This document shows positions 1 through 9,383 of a stretch of 64,000 nucleotides of DNA, piece by piece. Below the pieces are notes generated by a model. The model was not told the DNA's origin. It saw only the letters and a list, made by a program, of their open reading frames with translations, and did not search any database. Numbering within the stretch: position 1 is the first letter of the stretch; every line of letters begins with the position of its first letter. The position numbers were made by a program, and so were the translations under genes. Source of the stretch: JAWLFY01 sp964462125 (GTDB lineage Bacteria > Planctomycetota > Planctomycetia > Pirellulales > Pirellulaceae); contig CAYWXT010000002.1 in the NCBI GenBank assembly GCA_964462125.1, positions 1 to 64,000 on the forward strand, given 5' to 3'.

Positions 1-31
1 CCCCCCTGAGTACGCAGGAACGGATCGCAAG

Positions 32-199
32 ATGGCCGGACGCTCGAAAAAGAAAGCCGAAACCGTTTTTCTCGTCTGTGAAGAGTCGGGGCGCTACAAC
101 TACTCGCTTCGACGTAAACCAGGTGGGGAAAAACTACGTCTTAAAAAGTTCAACCCCCATCTCCGCAAACACACCTGGCATACCGAGAAAAAGAAGTAG
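32..199 (+). CDS. rpmG: 50S ribosomal protein L33 (bL33)
   Basis: A 55-residue basic protein of the large ribosomal subunit. The C-terminal half carries the L33 core, LRLKKFNPHLRKHTWHTEK, which matches the family pattern of a Leu-Lys-Lys-aromatic/Asp-Pro run followed by a basic, His-containing tail. There is only one cysteine (residue 16), so the two CxxC zinc pairs of C+ paralogues are absent and this is a zinc-independent (C-) form. The ATG follows an AGGA about 12 nt upstream. The gene ends 42 nt before recJ on the same strand. Length and motif fit the family well. Confidence 0.93.
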   Translation: MAGRSKKKAETVFLVCEESGRYNYSLRRKPGGEKLRLKKFNPHLRKHTWHTEKKK

Positions 200-241
200 T
201 CGGTTCGCCGGCTTCCGGCCCAAGCGGAGGGGAGTTCACGG

Positions 242-2002
242 ATGAGGCGAAAGTGGCGGGTGGTTCCCCATGACGGTGGTCGCGTCGAACAGTTGGTGCA
301 GTCCTCCGGCTTTCCACCTGCGGTCGCCCAGATTCTGGTCAGCCGGGGAATCGTCGACGCCGCCCACGCAAGCCGGTTTTTGCAAACGAAGCTCTCGGGC
401 TTGCGCGACCCGCAGCTGTTGCCTGGGATCCCCGAAGCGACCGAGCTGATCAGCGACGCCATCGGTTCGGAGCTTCCGATCGTTGTCTATGGCGATTACG
501 ACGCCGACGGGATGACCGGCAGCGCGCTACTGGTCAACGGCTTGAAACTGCTGGGGGCCGACGTCAGCTACCACGTCCCGAACCGCTTGGAAGACGGTTA
601 CGGATTGAACGCGGACGCGATCCGGAAGCTCGCCGAGCGGGGCAAGAAGCTCATCATCTCGGTCGACTGCGGCATCACCAGTATCGAGTGCGCGGCGCTG
701 TGCCGCGAACTCGGGGTCCAGCTGGTCATCACCGACCACCACACCTTGGGCGAAACGCTGCCGGCCGCCGATGCGATTGTCCATCCGCGACTGCCAGGGA
801 CGACCTACCCGTTCGGAGAGCTGTGCGGGGCAGGAGTGGCGTTCAAGCTGGCGTGGTCCCTCTGCCAGGCCAAATGCGGTGCTACCAAGGTAACCGAGCC
901 GATGAAGCGGTACCTGATGCAGTCGCTCGCCCTCGCCGCGATCGGAACCGTCGCCGACGTGGTTCCCCTGGTCGATGAGAACCGGGTCCTGGTCGAACAC
1001 GGACTGCGGATGATCCAAGCCGAACCGCTGCCCGGACTGGCGGAACTGATGCGGATCACCAAGCTCGATCAAGTCTCGACACTCTCGACCGACAGCATTG
1101 GATTCACGCTCGCTCCGCGACTGAACGCCGCCGGCCGGTTGGGCCAGGCCCAGCTGGCGGTGGAACTGCTGACCTCCCCCGCCGGCCCCCGAGCAACCGC
1201 CCTGGCCGAGTACATCGACCAGCTCAACGGCACCCGCGATAGTCTGCAACGGAGCGTCTACCTGGCGGCTCAGAAGCAAGCGAAATCAGACTTCAACCCC
1301 GGCAGTGACCCAGCACTCGTTTTGGCCGGAGTCGGTTGGCACCAGGGTGTCATCGGCGTGGTCGCGGGCCGACTCAGTGAAAAGTATGGCAAACCGGTGC
1401 TGGTCCTCTCGTTGGACACCGCCGGCCGAGCACACGCCGTCGGATCCGGCCGCGTCGGCGGGACCGAGGTCAACCTGTACGACGCGTTGGAGGAGTGCCA
1501 GGAACGGCTGGTGCGGTTCGGTGGCCACCGGGCCGCCGCAGGGCTGACCATCGAGGAACGCCAGATCGATTCCTTTCGAGGCGACTTTTACGAAGCCGTC
1601 GCACGGCAATTGACCGACCAGAACCAGGTTCCCGAAATCCGAATCGACGCCGAGACCCCCTTGGCCCAGATCAATCTTCATCTGCTCGGTCAACTGGAAA
1701 TGCTCGCCCCCTTCGGCGCCGGCAACCCGCCTCCCACCCTCTGTTGCCGCGACGTGCGATTGGACGAACCGGCGCGCCGCATAGGAGGCGGCGACCGACA
1801 TCTGACGGTCAAACTTCGCCAAGGTGAGAAGGTCATCCGGGGCGTCGCGTTCGGGGCCGGCGAGTGGTGTGATGAAATCAACGCCTGTGAAGGACCGATC
1901 GAAATCGCCTACCGGCCTGTCGTCAATGAATTCCGCGGTTTTCGCAAAGTCGAAGTCCACCTGATCGACTGGCGCCCCGCCTCGGTCATGGCCAGCGTCT
2001 GA
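242..2002 (+). CDS. recJ: Single-stranded-DNA-specific exonuclease RecJ
   Basis: A 586-residue cytoplasmic DHH-family 5'-3' exonuclease that degrades single-stranded DNA in recombination and mismatch or base-excision repair. The DHH domain shows motif I GDYDADG (residues 84-90), the Asp of motif II in VDCG (141-144), the DHH triad (165-167) and GTVADVVPL (235-243). The DHHA1 domain follows with GWHQGVIG (365-372) and GGHRAAAG (427-434), and the C-terminal part corresponds to the OB-like RecJ domain. All metal ligands expected for an active enzyme are present. The ATG is preceded by a strong GGAGGGGAG about 6 nt upstream. It lies just downstream of the L33 gene and may be co-transcribed with it. 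Confidence 0.96.
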   Translation: MRRKWRVVPHDGGRVEQLVQSSGFPPAVAQILVSRGIVDAAHASRFLQTKLSGLRDPQLLPGIPEATELISDAIGSELPIVVYGDYDADGMTGSALLVNGLKLLGADVSYHVPNRLEDGYGLNADAIRKLAERGKKLIISVDCGITSIECAALCRELGVQLVITDHHTLGETLPAADAIVHPRLPGTTYPFGELCGAGVAFKLAWSLCQAKCGATKVTEPMKRYLMQSLALAAIGTVADVVPLVDENRVLVEHGLRMIQAEPLPGLAELMRITKLDQVSTLSTDSIGFTLAPRLNAAGRLGQAQLAVELLTSPAGPRATALAEYIDQLNGTRDSLQRSVYLAAQKQAKSDFNPGSDPALVLAGVGWHQGVIGVVAGRLSEKYGKPVLVLSLDTAGRAHAVGSGRVGGTEVNLYDALEECQERLVRFGGHRAAAGLTIEERQIDSFRGDFYEAVARQLTDQNQVPEIRIDAETPLAQINLHLLGQLEMLAPFGAGNPPPTLCCRDVRLDEPARRIGGGDRHLTVKLRQGEKVIRGVAFGAGEWCDEINACEGPIEIAYRPVVNEFRGFRKVEVHLIDWRPASVMASV

Positions 2003-2061
2003 CGCGCCGCTCTTGCCCAGCGGGTCGACACTCCCGATCCCATCAACCCAGCAATCCCGCC

Positions 2062-3348
2062 ATGAAACGCCGCCACTTTCTCACCTCGTCCCTCGCAGCC
2101 TCCCTCGCGTCCTCCCTGCCACGACTCCGCCCCGCCGTTGCGCAGAGAAACGGTCGCCCCCCTCGCATCCTGCTCCGTTCCTCCTGGCAAACCGTCAATA
2201 TCGGCGACATCGCCCACACGCCGGGCGTGCTGCGGCTGCTCCAAAAGCACCTTCCCGAGGCCGAGGTCACCCTCTGGCCCAGCAAACTGGACAACGGCGT
2301 CGATGAGTTACTGCAGCGCCACTTCCCGAAGCTGAAATTCGCGCAGGGCAAGGATGCACTGAAGCAAGCCTTCGATGATTGCGACTTCCTGCTCCATGGC
2401 TCGGGAGCGTCGCTGGTGGCCGAAAAGGATGTCGTCCGCTGGCGAGCCGAAACGGGAAAACCATACGGCATCTACGGAATCACCCTCCCCCCCAAGAAGT
2501 CTTCCTCGACGGTCAGCACGTCCAAGAAAGCCCTCGCGCAGACCATCGATGTCCTCAGCGATGCTCGGTTCGTCTACTTTCGCGACTCCAAGTCGTTGGA
2601 GTTCGCCAAGCAGCTGGGGTGCACCAGCCCCGTGATGGAATTCGGACCCGATGGAGCCTTCGCGTGTGACCTCCGCGATGATGCAAAGGCCGAAGCGTTC
2701 CTCCAGCAGCACGACTTGGAGGCGGGCAAATTCCTGTGCTGTATCCCCCGGCTTCGCTACACCCCCTACTGGACGATTCCATCGAAGAACCGCCCCTTCG
2801 ACCGGGTCAAGCACGCTCGCAACGAAGCGATGAAGGAACACGACCACGCGCCGTTACGACAGTCCATCGTGGAGGTCGTGCGCAATACCGACCTGCGTGT
2901 CCTACTGTGCCCGGAAGACCAAACCCAGATGCAGGTGGGCAAAGAACTGCTACTGGAGCCCTTGCCCGCCGACGTCCGCCCCCGCGTGGCTTGGCGACCC
3001 GATTACTGGCTGACGGGCGAAGCGATCAGCACCTATGTCCGCAGCGCCGGGCTGTTCGGGAACGAAATGCATTCTCCGATCATGTGCATCGGGCACGGCG
3101 TCCCCGCGATCGTCTGCCGCTTTGCCGAACAGACGACCAAGGGATTCATGTGGGAGGACATCGGACTGGGAGACTGGTTATTCGATCTCGATAACGAGTC
3201 GGACGTCGACCGCATCGTCCCCACCGTACTCGAGCTCGCAACCGATCCGAAGTCGGCCAAGGAAAAGGCCGAGGCCGCTCGTCGCGTCGTGGAGAAACGA
3301 CAGCGGGAAACGATGGCCCAGCTGGCGACCGAACTCAGCGCTGTTTAG
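2062..3348 (+). CDS. Polysaccharide pyruvyl transferase-like protein, Tat-exported
   Basis: A 428-residue protein beginning with a twin-arginine signal (MKRRHFLTSSLAASLASS) and a possible cleavage site near AVAQ (residues 25-28). The mature part opens with ILLRSSWQTVNIGDIAHTPG; the Asn-Ile-Gly-Asp turn and the later GSGASLV, GPDGAF and YVRSAGLFGNEMHSPIMC runs resemble the polysaccharide pyruvyl transferase (CsaB/WcaK-like) GT-B fold. Family members add pyruvate ketals to cell-wall or exopolysaccharide sugars, usually in the cytoplasm, so an exported version is odd and the substrate is unknown. It is alone on its strand between recJ and the convergent ispF. The family call is probable; the exact activity is inference. 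Confidence 0.75.
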   Translation: MKRRHFLTSSLAASLASSLPRLRPAVAQRNGRPPRILLRSSWQTVNIGDIAHTPGVLRLLQKHLPEAEVTLWPSKLDNGVDELLQRHFPKLKFAQGKDALKQAFDDCDFLLHGSGASLVAEKDVVRWRAETGKPYGIYGITLPPKKSSSTVSTSKKALAQTIDVLSDARFVYFRDSKSLEFAKQLGCTSPVMEFGPDGAFACDLRDDAKAEAFLQQHDLEAGKFLCCIPRLRYTPYWTIPSKNRPFDRVKHARNEAMKEHDHAPLRQSIVEVVRNTDLRVLLCPEDQTQMQVGKELLLEPLPADVRPRVAWRPDYWLTGEAISTYVRSAGLFGNEMHSPIMCIGHGVPAIVCRFAEQTTKGFMWEDIGLGDWLFDLDNESDVDRIVPTVLELATDPKSAKEKAEAARRVVEKRQRETMAQLATELSAV

Positions 3349-3386
3349 TTGCAAAACCACCGCATCCCGCAATCGCGAAGCGAGGC

Positions 3387-3884
3387 CTAACCGGCGACCA
3401 ACACCACCACGCGGGCTGCGATCGCCGCGACATGACCGATGGCGCCGATCCCTTCCCCCGTCTTCGCCTTGACACTGACCTGGTCTGCAGTGACATCGAG
3501 CAGACCCGCGATCACCTGACGAATCGCGTCGACATGGGGCGCCATCTTGGGCCGTTCCGCGATGATCACACAATCGAGATTGACGACCTCCATCCCGTGA
3601 TGTCGGACCCGCCGAATCGCCTCGTGCACAAAATCGCGGCTGTCGCGGTTTCGATTCTCCGGTGCGTCATCGGGAAACAATCGCCCGATATCGGCTTCGG
3701 CGACGGCGCCGAGCAGCGCATCGGTGATCGCATGCAACAGCACATCGGCGTCGCTGTGCCCGACCGCATGCACCTCCGCGGGGACGTCGACCCCGCCAAT
3801 CCGTAGCGGGCCGCCGTTGCCGAGACGATGCGAATCGTACCCGAGTCCAACTCGAAATGGGGGCGGGGTGGCAGGGTTCATCAA
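3387..3884 (-). CDS. ispF: 2-C-methyl-D-erythritol 2,4-cyclodiphosphate synthase
   Basis: A 165-residue cytoplasmic enzyme of the MEP isoprenoid pathway that closes CDP-methylerythritol phosphate to the cyclic diphosphate with release of CMP. The metal-binding triad is visible: Asp17 and His19 in GLGYDSHRL and His51 in GHSDADVLLHAI. The conserved SVKAKTGEGIG run and the C-terminal AIGHVAAIAARVVVLV, typical of the trimeric fold, are intact. Length fits the family (about 160). No ispD lies next to it, so the pathway genes are dispersed. It is convergent with the pyruvyl transferase-like gene (38 nt apart) and divergent from the ABC ATPase at 3994. Confidence 0.96.
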   Translation of the reverse strand: MMNPATPPPFRVGLGYDSHRLGNGGPLRIGGVDVPAEVHAVGHSDADVLLHAITDALLGAVAEADIGRLFPDDAPENRNRDSRDFVHEAIRRVRHHGMEVVNLDCVIIAERPKMAPHVDAIRQVIAGLLDVTADQVSVKAKTGEGIGAIGHVAAIAARVVVLVAG

Positions 3885-3993
3885 GAGGGCTCGGCAACAG
3901 GCGGATCACGTGAGGGAGGCAGCAGGCGGCTACGAAATTTCAGCTCGACCTCTACAATAGCGGAAACAGCCCCGTACAAGAGCCGCCGCCCGC

Positions 3994-4992
3994 ATGCCAA
4001 TCATCGAAGTCCGCCAACTGGCCAAGTCGTACCGCGTCTATCGCAAGCGGGAAGGACTGGGTGAGAGTATCCGAGGGCTGTTTCGCCGCCAATACGACGA
4101 AGTTGAGGCGGTCCGTGGAATCGACTTGGACGTCGAGCAGGGGGAGTTTGTCGCCTTTCTCGGACCCAACGGTGCCGGCAAGACGACCACCCTGAAGCTA
4201 CTCAGCGGGGTCATTAACCCCACCAGCGGTGAAGCTTCCGTCATGGGCTTCGTCCCCTGGCAACGCGAAAACGAGTACCGTCGCCGCTTCGCCTTGGTGA
4301 TGGGCCAGAAGAACCAGCTGTGGTGGGACCTGCCGGCCCAGGAATCCTTTCGGCTGCACCAACAGATTTACGGAGTGCCCCGCGATCGGTTTGCGCGAAC
4401 CCTGGATGAACTCAGCGAGCTGCTCGACGTTACCCGCCTGCTCGGTCAACCCGTCCGCGAACTCTCGCTCGGGGAACGGATGAAGATGGAGCTGATCGGG
4501 GCGTTGCTGCACAGCCCCGATGTGCTGTTCCTCGATGAGCCGACCATTGGGCTGGATGTGATCGCCCAACACAACATTCAGCAGTTTTTGCGTTACTATC
4601 AAGAAGAGCGGAAGATCACGATCTTGCTCACGAGCCATTACATGAAGGATGTGGCGGCCCTGTGTCGGCGGGTGGTGATCATCGCAGGCGGCCAGATCGA
4701 ATACGACGGGTCGCTCTCGGGGATCGTCGACCAGTTCAGCGGCAGCAAAATCGTGACGTTGCAGTTTGCCGACGATCACCGCCCCCCAGGCCTGGACCGG
4801 CTCGGTGAAGTCATCGAGGAGAACTGGCCCAAGGTGCGGATTCGGGTGGCCCGGACCGAGATCCCCGCCGTGCTGGCCCAGGCCCTCCGCGACCATCCGA
4901 TCGAGGATGTCGGGGTGGAGGACCCGCCCCTGGAAGACGTCATCGCCAGCCTGTTCCGTGAAACCAGCGCCCGATCTCTCTCCCCCGTTTAG
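3994..4992 (+). CDS. ABC-2-type transporter ATP-binding protein
   Basis: A 332-residue ABC ATPase. It shows Walker A GPNGAGKTT (57-65), a Q-loop in MGQKNQLWWDLP (about 103-114), signature LSLGE (157-161), Walker B VLFLDEPT (177-184) and the H-loop in LLTSHYMKDV. The QLWWDLP stretch and the C-terminal domain of about 90 residues after the ATPase core are typical of ATPases that pair with ABC-2 permeases of the viologen-exporter or DUF990-like type. Those permeases normally follow directly, but here the next gene is an ABC-F protein 11 nt downstream, so the permease must be elsewhere or the ATPase is an orphan. The substrate cannot be told from the sequence. Confidence 0.9.
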   Translation: MPIIEVRQLAKSYRVYRKREGLGESIRGLFRRQYDEVEAVRGIDLDVEQGEFVAFLGPNGAGKTTTLKLLSGVINPTSGEASVMGFVPWQRENEYRRRFALVMGQKNQLWWDLPAQESFRLHQQIYGVPRDRFARTLDELSELLDVTRLLGQPVRELSLGERMKMELIGALLHSPDVLFLDEPTIGLDVIAQHNIQQFLRYYQEERKITILLTSHYMKDVAALCRRVVIIAGGQIEYDGSLSGIVDQFSGSKIVTLQFADDHRPPGLDRLGEVIEENWPKVRIRVARTEIPAVLAQALRDHPIEDVGVEDPPLEDVIASLFRETSARSLSPV

Positions 4993-5003
4993 CCACTCGC
5001 CCC

Positions 5004-6863
5004 ATGCCCCTGCTGTCACTCGATCACCTGAGCATCCGATTCCGCGGCCCGCCGCTGCTCGATGATGTTTCCGCCGTCATTGAGCCGGGTCAAAAAATCG
5101 GTCTGCTCGGCCGCAACGGCGCCGGCAAGACGACCCTGCTGAAGATCCTGGCCGGCGAAGTGACGCCCGATCACGGTTCGCTCTGGTGGTCCTCCGGGGC
5201 CAAGGTCGCCCGGCTGATCCAAGAAGTCCCCCAAGGGACAAGCGGAACGGTGCGCGAACTTGTCCTCGCCGGGCAGTTGACCGCAGCCGCCAGTGGCGGC
5301 GCCGCGGGACGAGGCGCCGCGGAGCCGGCAACCGAGTCGATGACGCCCTGGCAGGATGAAGACGCTTGGCAGATCGAACATGCCGTCGATGCGACCCTGT
5401 CACGGATGAAACTCGATCCGGAAGCCGACTTCGAGTCGCTCTCCAGCGGCATGAAACGCCGCGTTTTGCTCGCCCAGGCGATCGCGGCCGATCCCGACCT
5501 GCTGATGCTGGACGAACCGACCAACCACCTCGACCTCGAATCGATCTTGTGGCTCGAGGACTTTCTTGCCCGCTGGAACAAAAGCCTGATCTTCATCACC
5601 CACGACCGTTCGTTCCTGCAACGACTCGCGACACGGATCTGGGAGATCGATCGCGGACGGCTGTTCGACTGGTCGTGCGACTACGCGACGTTCCTCCAAC
5701 GCAAAGAAGCGGCACTGGCCGAGGAAGAAAAACAGAATCAGCTGTTCGACAAAAAACTCGCCGAGGAGGAGGCCTGGATCCGCCAGGGCATCAAAGCGCG
5801 TCGTACCCGCAACGAAGGCCGCGTGCGAGCGCTCAAGGCGATGCGGGAGAAACGCCGCGAACGACGCCAACTCGAAGGGACCGCGAAGCTGAACCTGCAA
5901 CAGGCCCAGCGGAGTGGGGCGCTGGTGGCCGAGCTCAAAGAGGTGAGCTTCTCCTATCCAGACCAACCGATCGTCCGCGATTTCTCCACCACCATCATGC
6001 GCGGGGACAAGATCGGGATCGTGGGACGAAACGGGGCGGGGAAGACGACGCTGTTGAAGCTGATGCTCGGCCAGGTTGAACCCGACTCCGGCAGCGTCCG
6101 GCTGGGAACCAACCTGAACGTCGCCTACTTCGACCAACTTCGTGACACGCTCGATCCCGAAAAAACGGTCCAGGAGAACGTGGGTGAAGGAAGTGATCAC
6201 ATCCGCGTCGGCGACCAGACGAAACACATTCTCGGCTACCTCCAAGATTTCCTGTTCACCCCCGAGCGGGCGCGGACTGAGGTTCGGTTCCTCTCCGGCG
6301 GCGAGCGGAACCGAGCCCTGCTGGCGAAATTGATGACCCGGGCGGCCAACGTCGTCGTCCTGGACGAACCAACCAACGACCTCGACAGCGAAACCTTGGA
6401 GATGCTCGAGGACCAACTCATCGAATTCGCCGGCACCTTGCTGCTGGTCACCCACGACCGAACGTTTTTGAACAACATCGCGACCAGCATTATCGCGTTC
6501 GAAGACGATACGGTGCGGGAGTACGACGGCGGCTACGACGACTGGCAGGCCGCGATTCAACGACGTGCCGCCGCTGAACCGAACGAACCGAAGCGTTCAT
6601 CGAGCTCCCGCGCACCGATCACCCAAGCGGCGAAAGCTGAACCGCCGAAGAAGCTTTCTTACAACGAGCAGCGCGAACTGGCTAGCCTGCCCGAACGGAT
6701 CGAGTCGCTCGAAGCGCGGATCGGCGAGCTGCACCAGCAGATGGCCTCCGCTGACTTTTACCAGCGATCCGGCGACGAAATCGCCGAGGCGTCCGACCGC
6801 CTGCAATCGCTCGAACAAGAACGAGAGCAAGCCTACACTCGCTGGGAAGAACTTGAGAGTTAA
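5004..6863 (+). CDS. uup: ABC-F family ATPase (Uup-like)
   Basis: A 619-residue protein with two ABC domains and no membrane segment. Walker A is GRNGAGKT at 36-43 and 341-348; signatures are LSSGM (146-150) and LSGGE (430-434); Walker B runs are LLMLDEPTNHLD (167-178) and VVLDEPTNDLD. A charged linker (about 232-300) rich in Lys, Arg and Glu is the ABC-F P-site tRNA-interaction motif region. The C-terminal 80 residues form a coiled coil (YNEQRELASLPERIESLEAR), the hallmark of Uup. An Ala/Gly-rich insert (about 91-116) interrupts the first domain. ABC-F proteins bind ribosomes or branched DNA; Uup is linked to replication and repair. The gene starts 11 nt after the ABC ATPase. Confidence 0.92.
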   Translation: MPLLSLDHLSIRFRGPPLLDDVSAVIEPGQKIGLLGRNGAGKTTLLKILAGEVTPDHGSLWWSSGAKVARLIQEVPQGTSGTVRELVLAGQLTAAASGGAAGRGAAEPATESMTPWQDEDAWQIEHAVDATLSRMKLDPEADFESLSSGMKRRVLLAQAIAADPDLLMLDEPTNHLDLESILWLEDFLARWNKSLIFITHDRSFLQRLATRIWEIDRGRLFDWSCDYATFLQRKEAALAEEEKQNQLFDKKLAEEEAWIRQGIKARRTRNEGRVRALKAMREKRRERRQLEGTAKLNLQQAQRSGALVAELKEVSFSYPDQPIVRDFSTTIMRGDKIGIVGRNGAGKTTLLKLMLGQVEPDSGSVRLGTNLNVAYFDQLRDTLDPEKTVQENVGEGSDHIRVGDQTKHILGYLQDFLFTPERARTEVRFLSGGERNRALLAKLMTRAANVVVLDEPTNDLDSETLEMLEDQLIEFAGTLLLVTHDRTFLNNIATSIIAFEDDTVREYDGGYDDWQAAIQRRAAAEPNEPKRSSSSRAPITQAAKAEPPKKLSYNEQRELASLPERIESLEARIGELHQQMASADFYQRSGDEIAEASDRLQSLEQEREQAYTRWEELES

Positions 6864-6918
6864 AAAAAGGGGTCAGGACTTTTTTTTGCAAGTGAAAATG
6901 TCTCCTGCCCCCATTTTC
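6864..6918. repeat. REP-like imperfect palindrome after uup
   Basis: The first 50 or so bases after the uup stop codon form an imperfect inverted repeat. The left arm contains GGGGTCAGGACTTTTT and the right arm, read on the other strand, contains GGGGGCAGGAGACATTTT, separated by a short A/T-rich centre. This composition, a GGGGTCAGG core flanked by A and T runs, resembles the REP elements mobilised by REP-associated IS200-like tyrosine transposases. No such transposase is in the window. It could also act as a transcription terminator for uup, since a T run follows the left arm. Confidence 0.6.
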
Positions 6919-6986
6919 GCCCCGGCGCCGCGGAGAACGGGGGACGCCGCCAAATCGCTCGCCGTTGGCATACCTCCCACGCGTGT

Positions 6987-9383
6987 TCAGTCCGCGACGG
7001 CCTCCTCGGCAAGGCGCGCGTAAACCGATTTCGCCTCGTCGTAAGCTTCCTTGGCAGCATCGATCTCCTCTTGCCGCATGCGCGGCCGCTTCTGGTTCCA
7101 GCAGACATCGACCGCGTCACGGCACCACTGGGCACTGCGGCGACTGGCGCGAATGGGCTCGTCATTCACGTGCACAAAGATCGGATTGCTGTGCATCGAC
7201 GGCAGGATCCGGACTGCGACCCACGATGAGTGCGGCAAATCGACTTCAAACTCCAGATCCTGGGGCGTGCCGTCGGCCACCATCGTTTGACTCGCCACCG
7301 CCTCGCCATTGACGACCAACTCCACGGGTACCTCGCGCGATTCCCCGATCCGTGACCGCTCCAAATGCCAGTACGGTTTCTCGTCCAGCCGACGTGCCGC
7401 GATCGCTTTTCCCGATGCATCCCGTTTTTCCGGCAACATGGCGGCGACGGTACATCGCACGGGCTGTTGACCCGCATCGGGGACGTTGAGCTGGCTCGGG
7501 ATGTCGTCATGGCCGGGGGCGCCCAACGACTGTTCGCCGACGGAGAACTGCAGCAGATGGCTGAGACCGTCACCGACGTAGGAACGTCCATCTTTCAAGC
7601 CCTCGACCCAATCCTCATACTGCAGCTGATCAGCTGAACTCAGTCCCGGGACCTGCACGTAGCTCCGCCCCAAACCGACTCGCTCGCCGTAGATGCAAGG
7701 AAAATCGGTTTCGCCGCTGATTCGCGAACGAAAGCCACAATTGAGTGTGTGGTACCAGATGTTCATTTCCCAAATCACCGGTGTATCGACAGCGCTGATG
7801 AAATCGCACGCGTCGTGCGCCACCGTGACGACAAACTCGTTGGCACCGATGCCATCGAAGGGCGGCATGGCGTAGTCGGGGAGCCGATCGGCGGCGCGAC
7901 CGCGCCGGTTCTCGTCCGCACCTCCCCACGTCCGCGGAAGCGCCCCGCGCGAACCATCGGGCAGGTAGTCTGGCAAGGCCAATCCCCATCCGCTGTGGCT
8001 ATACCCCACGACGCCGTCTTGCTCTTTGCCCCATTTCAGCACGGGCAGCGTCCAAGACGGCCACTGGTCGATCGCGGTCGTTCCCGGATAGTCGTCCTCG
8101 GTCAGGTTCAGCAGGCAGAGATGCCCGGCGTGCGACGAGGGAAACCCACTGACCTCCACGTCGTATCGCATCAGGTTGCCGGGGCGGGACAGCGACGAAA
8201 CCTTGCCATCGAAGTACTGCTTCTGGAAATACCAGCAGGGACCCCAGCTCAGCACGCAGCCGACGTTCAAATCCTCCCCGACCAAGTGCCGCACCATGTC
8301 CTCGGGAGTCACGCCCTCGGTCGGGTTTTCATAATGCGCGCAGCCGGCCGCGTGGACGTGATGGTCACCCGAGAACCAGCCGTGCTTGGCCATGTGAATC
8401 CAACGCTCCAAATCGACCCGTAGCTCCGTCGGTGGATCCTCCGCATCGACGGTGAATTCGATCGGCTGCGAGTGGTATTCGGGGCCACGATACGCCATGA
8501 TCTGATAGTTGCCGGGAGCCAAGCGAATCGACTCCCCATCCTCTCGGTAGATCTGTTCGTGGAAAAAGAAATCTGGGGCAAGTCGCCGTGAAGGGTTCGG
8601 GTAGACGCGGCCCTGCTGATCCTTGATCAACAGGCTGCAGATGGTTGGTGTCCCATCCTCATCGCGGATCACGAGCGGGATCTCAACCGAGGGTCGGCAT
8701 TCAAACAGCATCGGCACATCGCTGCGGAAGCCCAGATCCTGAGTGCCCTGGCCGACATGCATCGAGAGCGTCGCTTCACGCCGCCCCGCATCCCGACTGT
8801 AGAGCTGCAAAATACGATACTCCACGGGCAGTCCCGTGAGTGTTTTCGTCATCGGCTGTGAAGTGACGCTGGCGATATCCAGCCATCGTCGGGCAGCATC
8901 CGCTGGGGTGATGTCGATTGGCGGGTCCGGCGCCGCACTGCTCCGCTTGACCATCGGTTCCGCTTGCGGGCTGTCGCAGACCAGCGGTGCGGTGACCCCT
9001 GCCTCATTGATCACTTTGACGAGAAAGTTTGTCCAGCCACGTTCGTCCAAAACAGCGGCGGCAGGCCCCGGGGCGACTTTCACACGACTCTCGGGATTGA
9101 TCTGCACCACCAACAGACAGTGCTTGTCCAGCAGTTCCTGGATTTCCCGCGTCACCTGCGAGTCGTCCGTGCTCTCCTGGAGTTCGTTCAGCCGCTGGAG
9201 GTCGGCGTCGGGCAGCGGGCTGCCGGCGAGTTGCATGGCTTGAACCACACGTTGCGTTGAAGCCTCCAAGGGCTGGCGGTCGACCGCCGCGACGTGCGGC
9301 ACCTCTTGGGCCATCACCTCCGCGGCCGCAACGGCCCACAGGGCAAACGACATTGTGGCAGAATGAACATAGCGACGATTCAT
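6987..9383 (-). CDS. Secreted CehA/McbA-like PHP metallohydrolase
   Basis: A 798-residue protein if translation begins at the ATG at 9383, which gives a clear signal peptide (FALWAVAAAEVMAQ, cleavage near residue 26); longer starts add a non-signal tail. The N-terminal 330 residues are of unknown fold with beta-rich stretches. At about 339-348 the GDHHVHAAGC motif starts a PHP-type CehA/McbA-like domain, with further candidate metal ligands in the His/Asp-rich runs GYSHSGWG and VTVAHDACDFI. Members of this group are periplasmic hydrolases of uncertain substrate (one relative hydrolyses carbaryl). It is the last gene of a leftward set that includes the metallophosphoesterase and DUF202 gene. 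The substrate here is unknown. Confidence 0.8.
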   Translation of the reverse strand: MNRRYVHSATMSFALWAVAAAEVMAQEVPHVAAVDRQPLEASTQRVVQAMQLAGSPLPDADLQRLNELQESTDDSQVTREIQELLDKHCLLVVQINPESRVKVAPGPAAAVLDERGWTNFLVKVINEAGVTAPLVCDSPQAEPMVKRSSAAPDPPIDITPADAARRWLDIASVTSQPMTKTLTGLPVEYRILQLYSRDAGRREATLSMHVGQGTQDLGFRSDVPMLFECRPSVEIPLVIRDEDGTPTICSLLIKDQQGRVYPNPSRRLAPDFFFHEQIYREDGESIRLAPGNYQIMAYRGPEYHSQPIEFTVDAEDPPTELRVDLERWIHMAKHGWFSGDHHVHAAGCAHYENPTEGVTPEDMVRHLVGEDLNVGCVLSWGPCWYFQKQYFDGKVSSLSRPGNLMRYDVEVSGFPSSHAGHLCLLNLTEDDYPGTTAIDQWPSWTLPVLKWGKEQDGVVGYSHSGWGLALPDYLPDGSRGALPRTWGGADENRRGRAADRLPDYAMPPFDGIGANEFVVTVAHDACDFISAVDTPVIWEMNIWYHTLNCGFRSRISGETDFPCIYGERVGLGRSYVQVPGLSSADQLQYEDWVEGLKDGRSYVGDGLSHLLQFSVGEQSLGAPGHDDIPSQLNVPDAGQQPVRCTVAAMLPEKRDASGKAIAARRLDEKPYWHLERSRIGESREVPVELVVNGEAVASQTMVADGTPQDLEFEVDLPHSSWVAVRILPSMHSNPIFVHVNDEPIRASRRSAQWCRDAVDVCWNQKRPRMRQEEIDAAKEAYDEAKSVYARLAEEAVAD

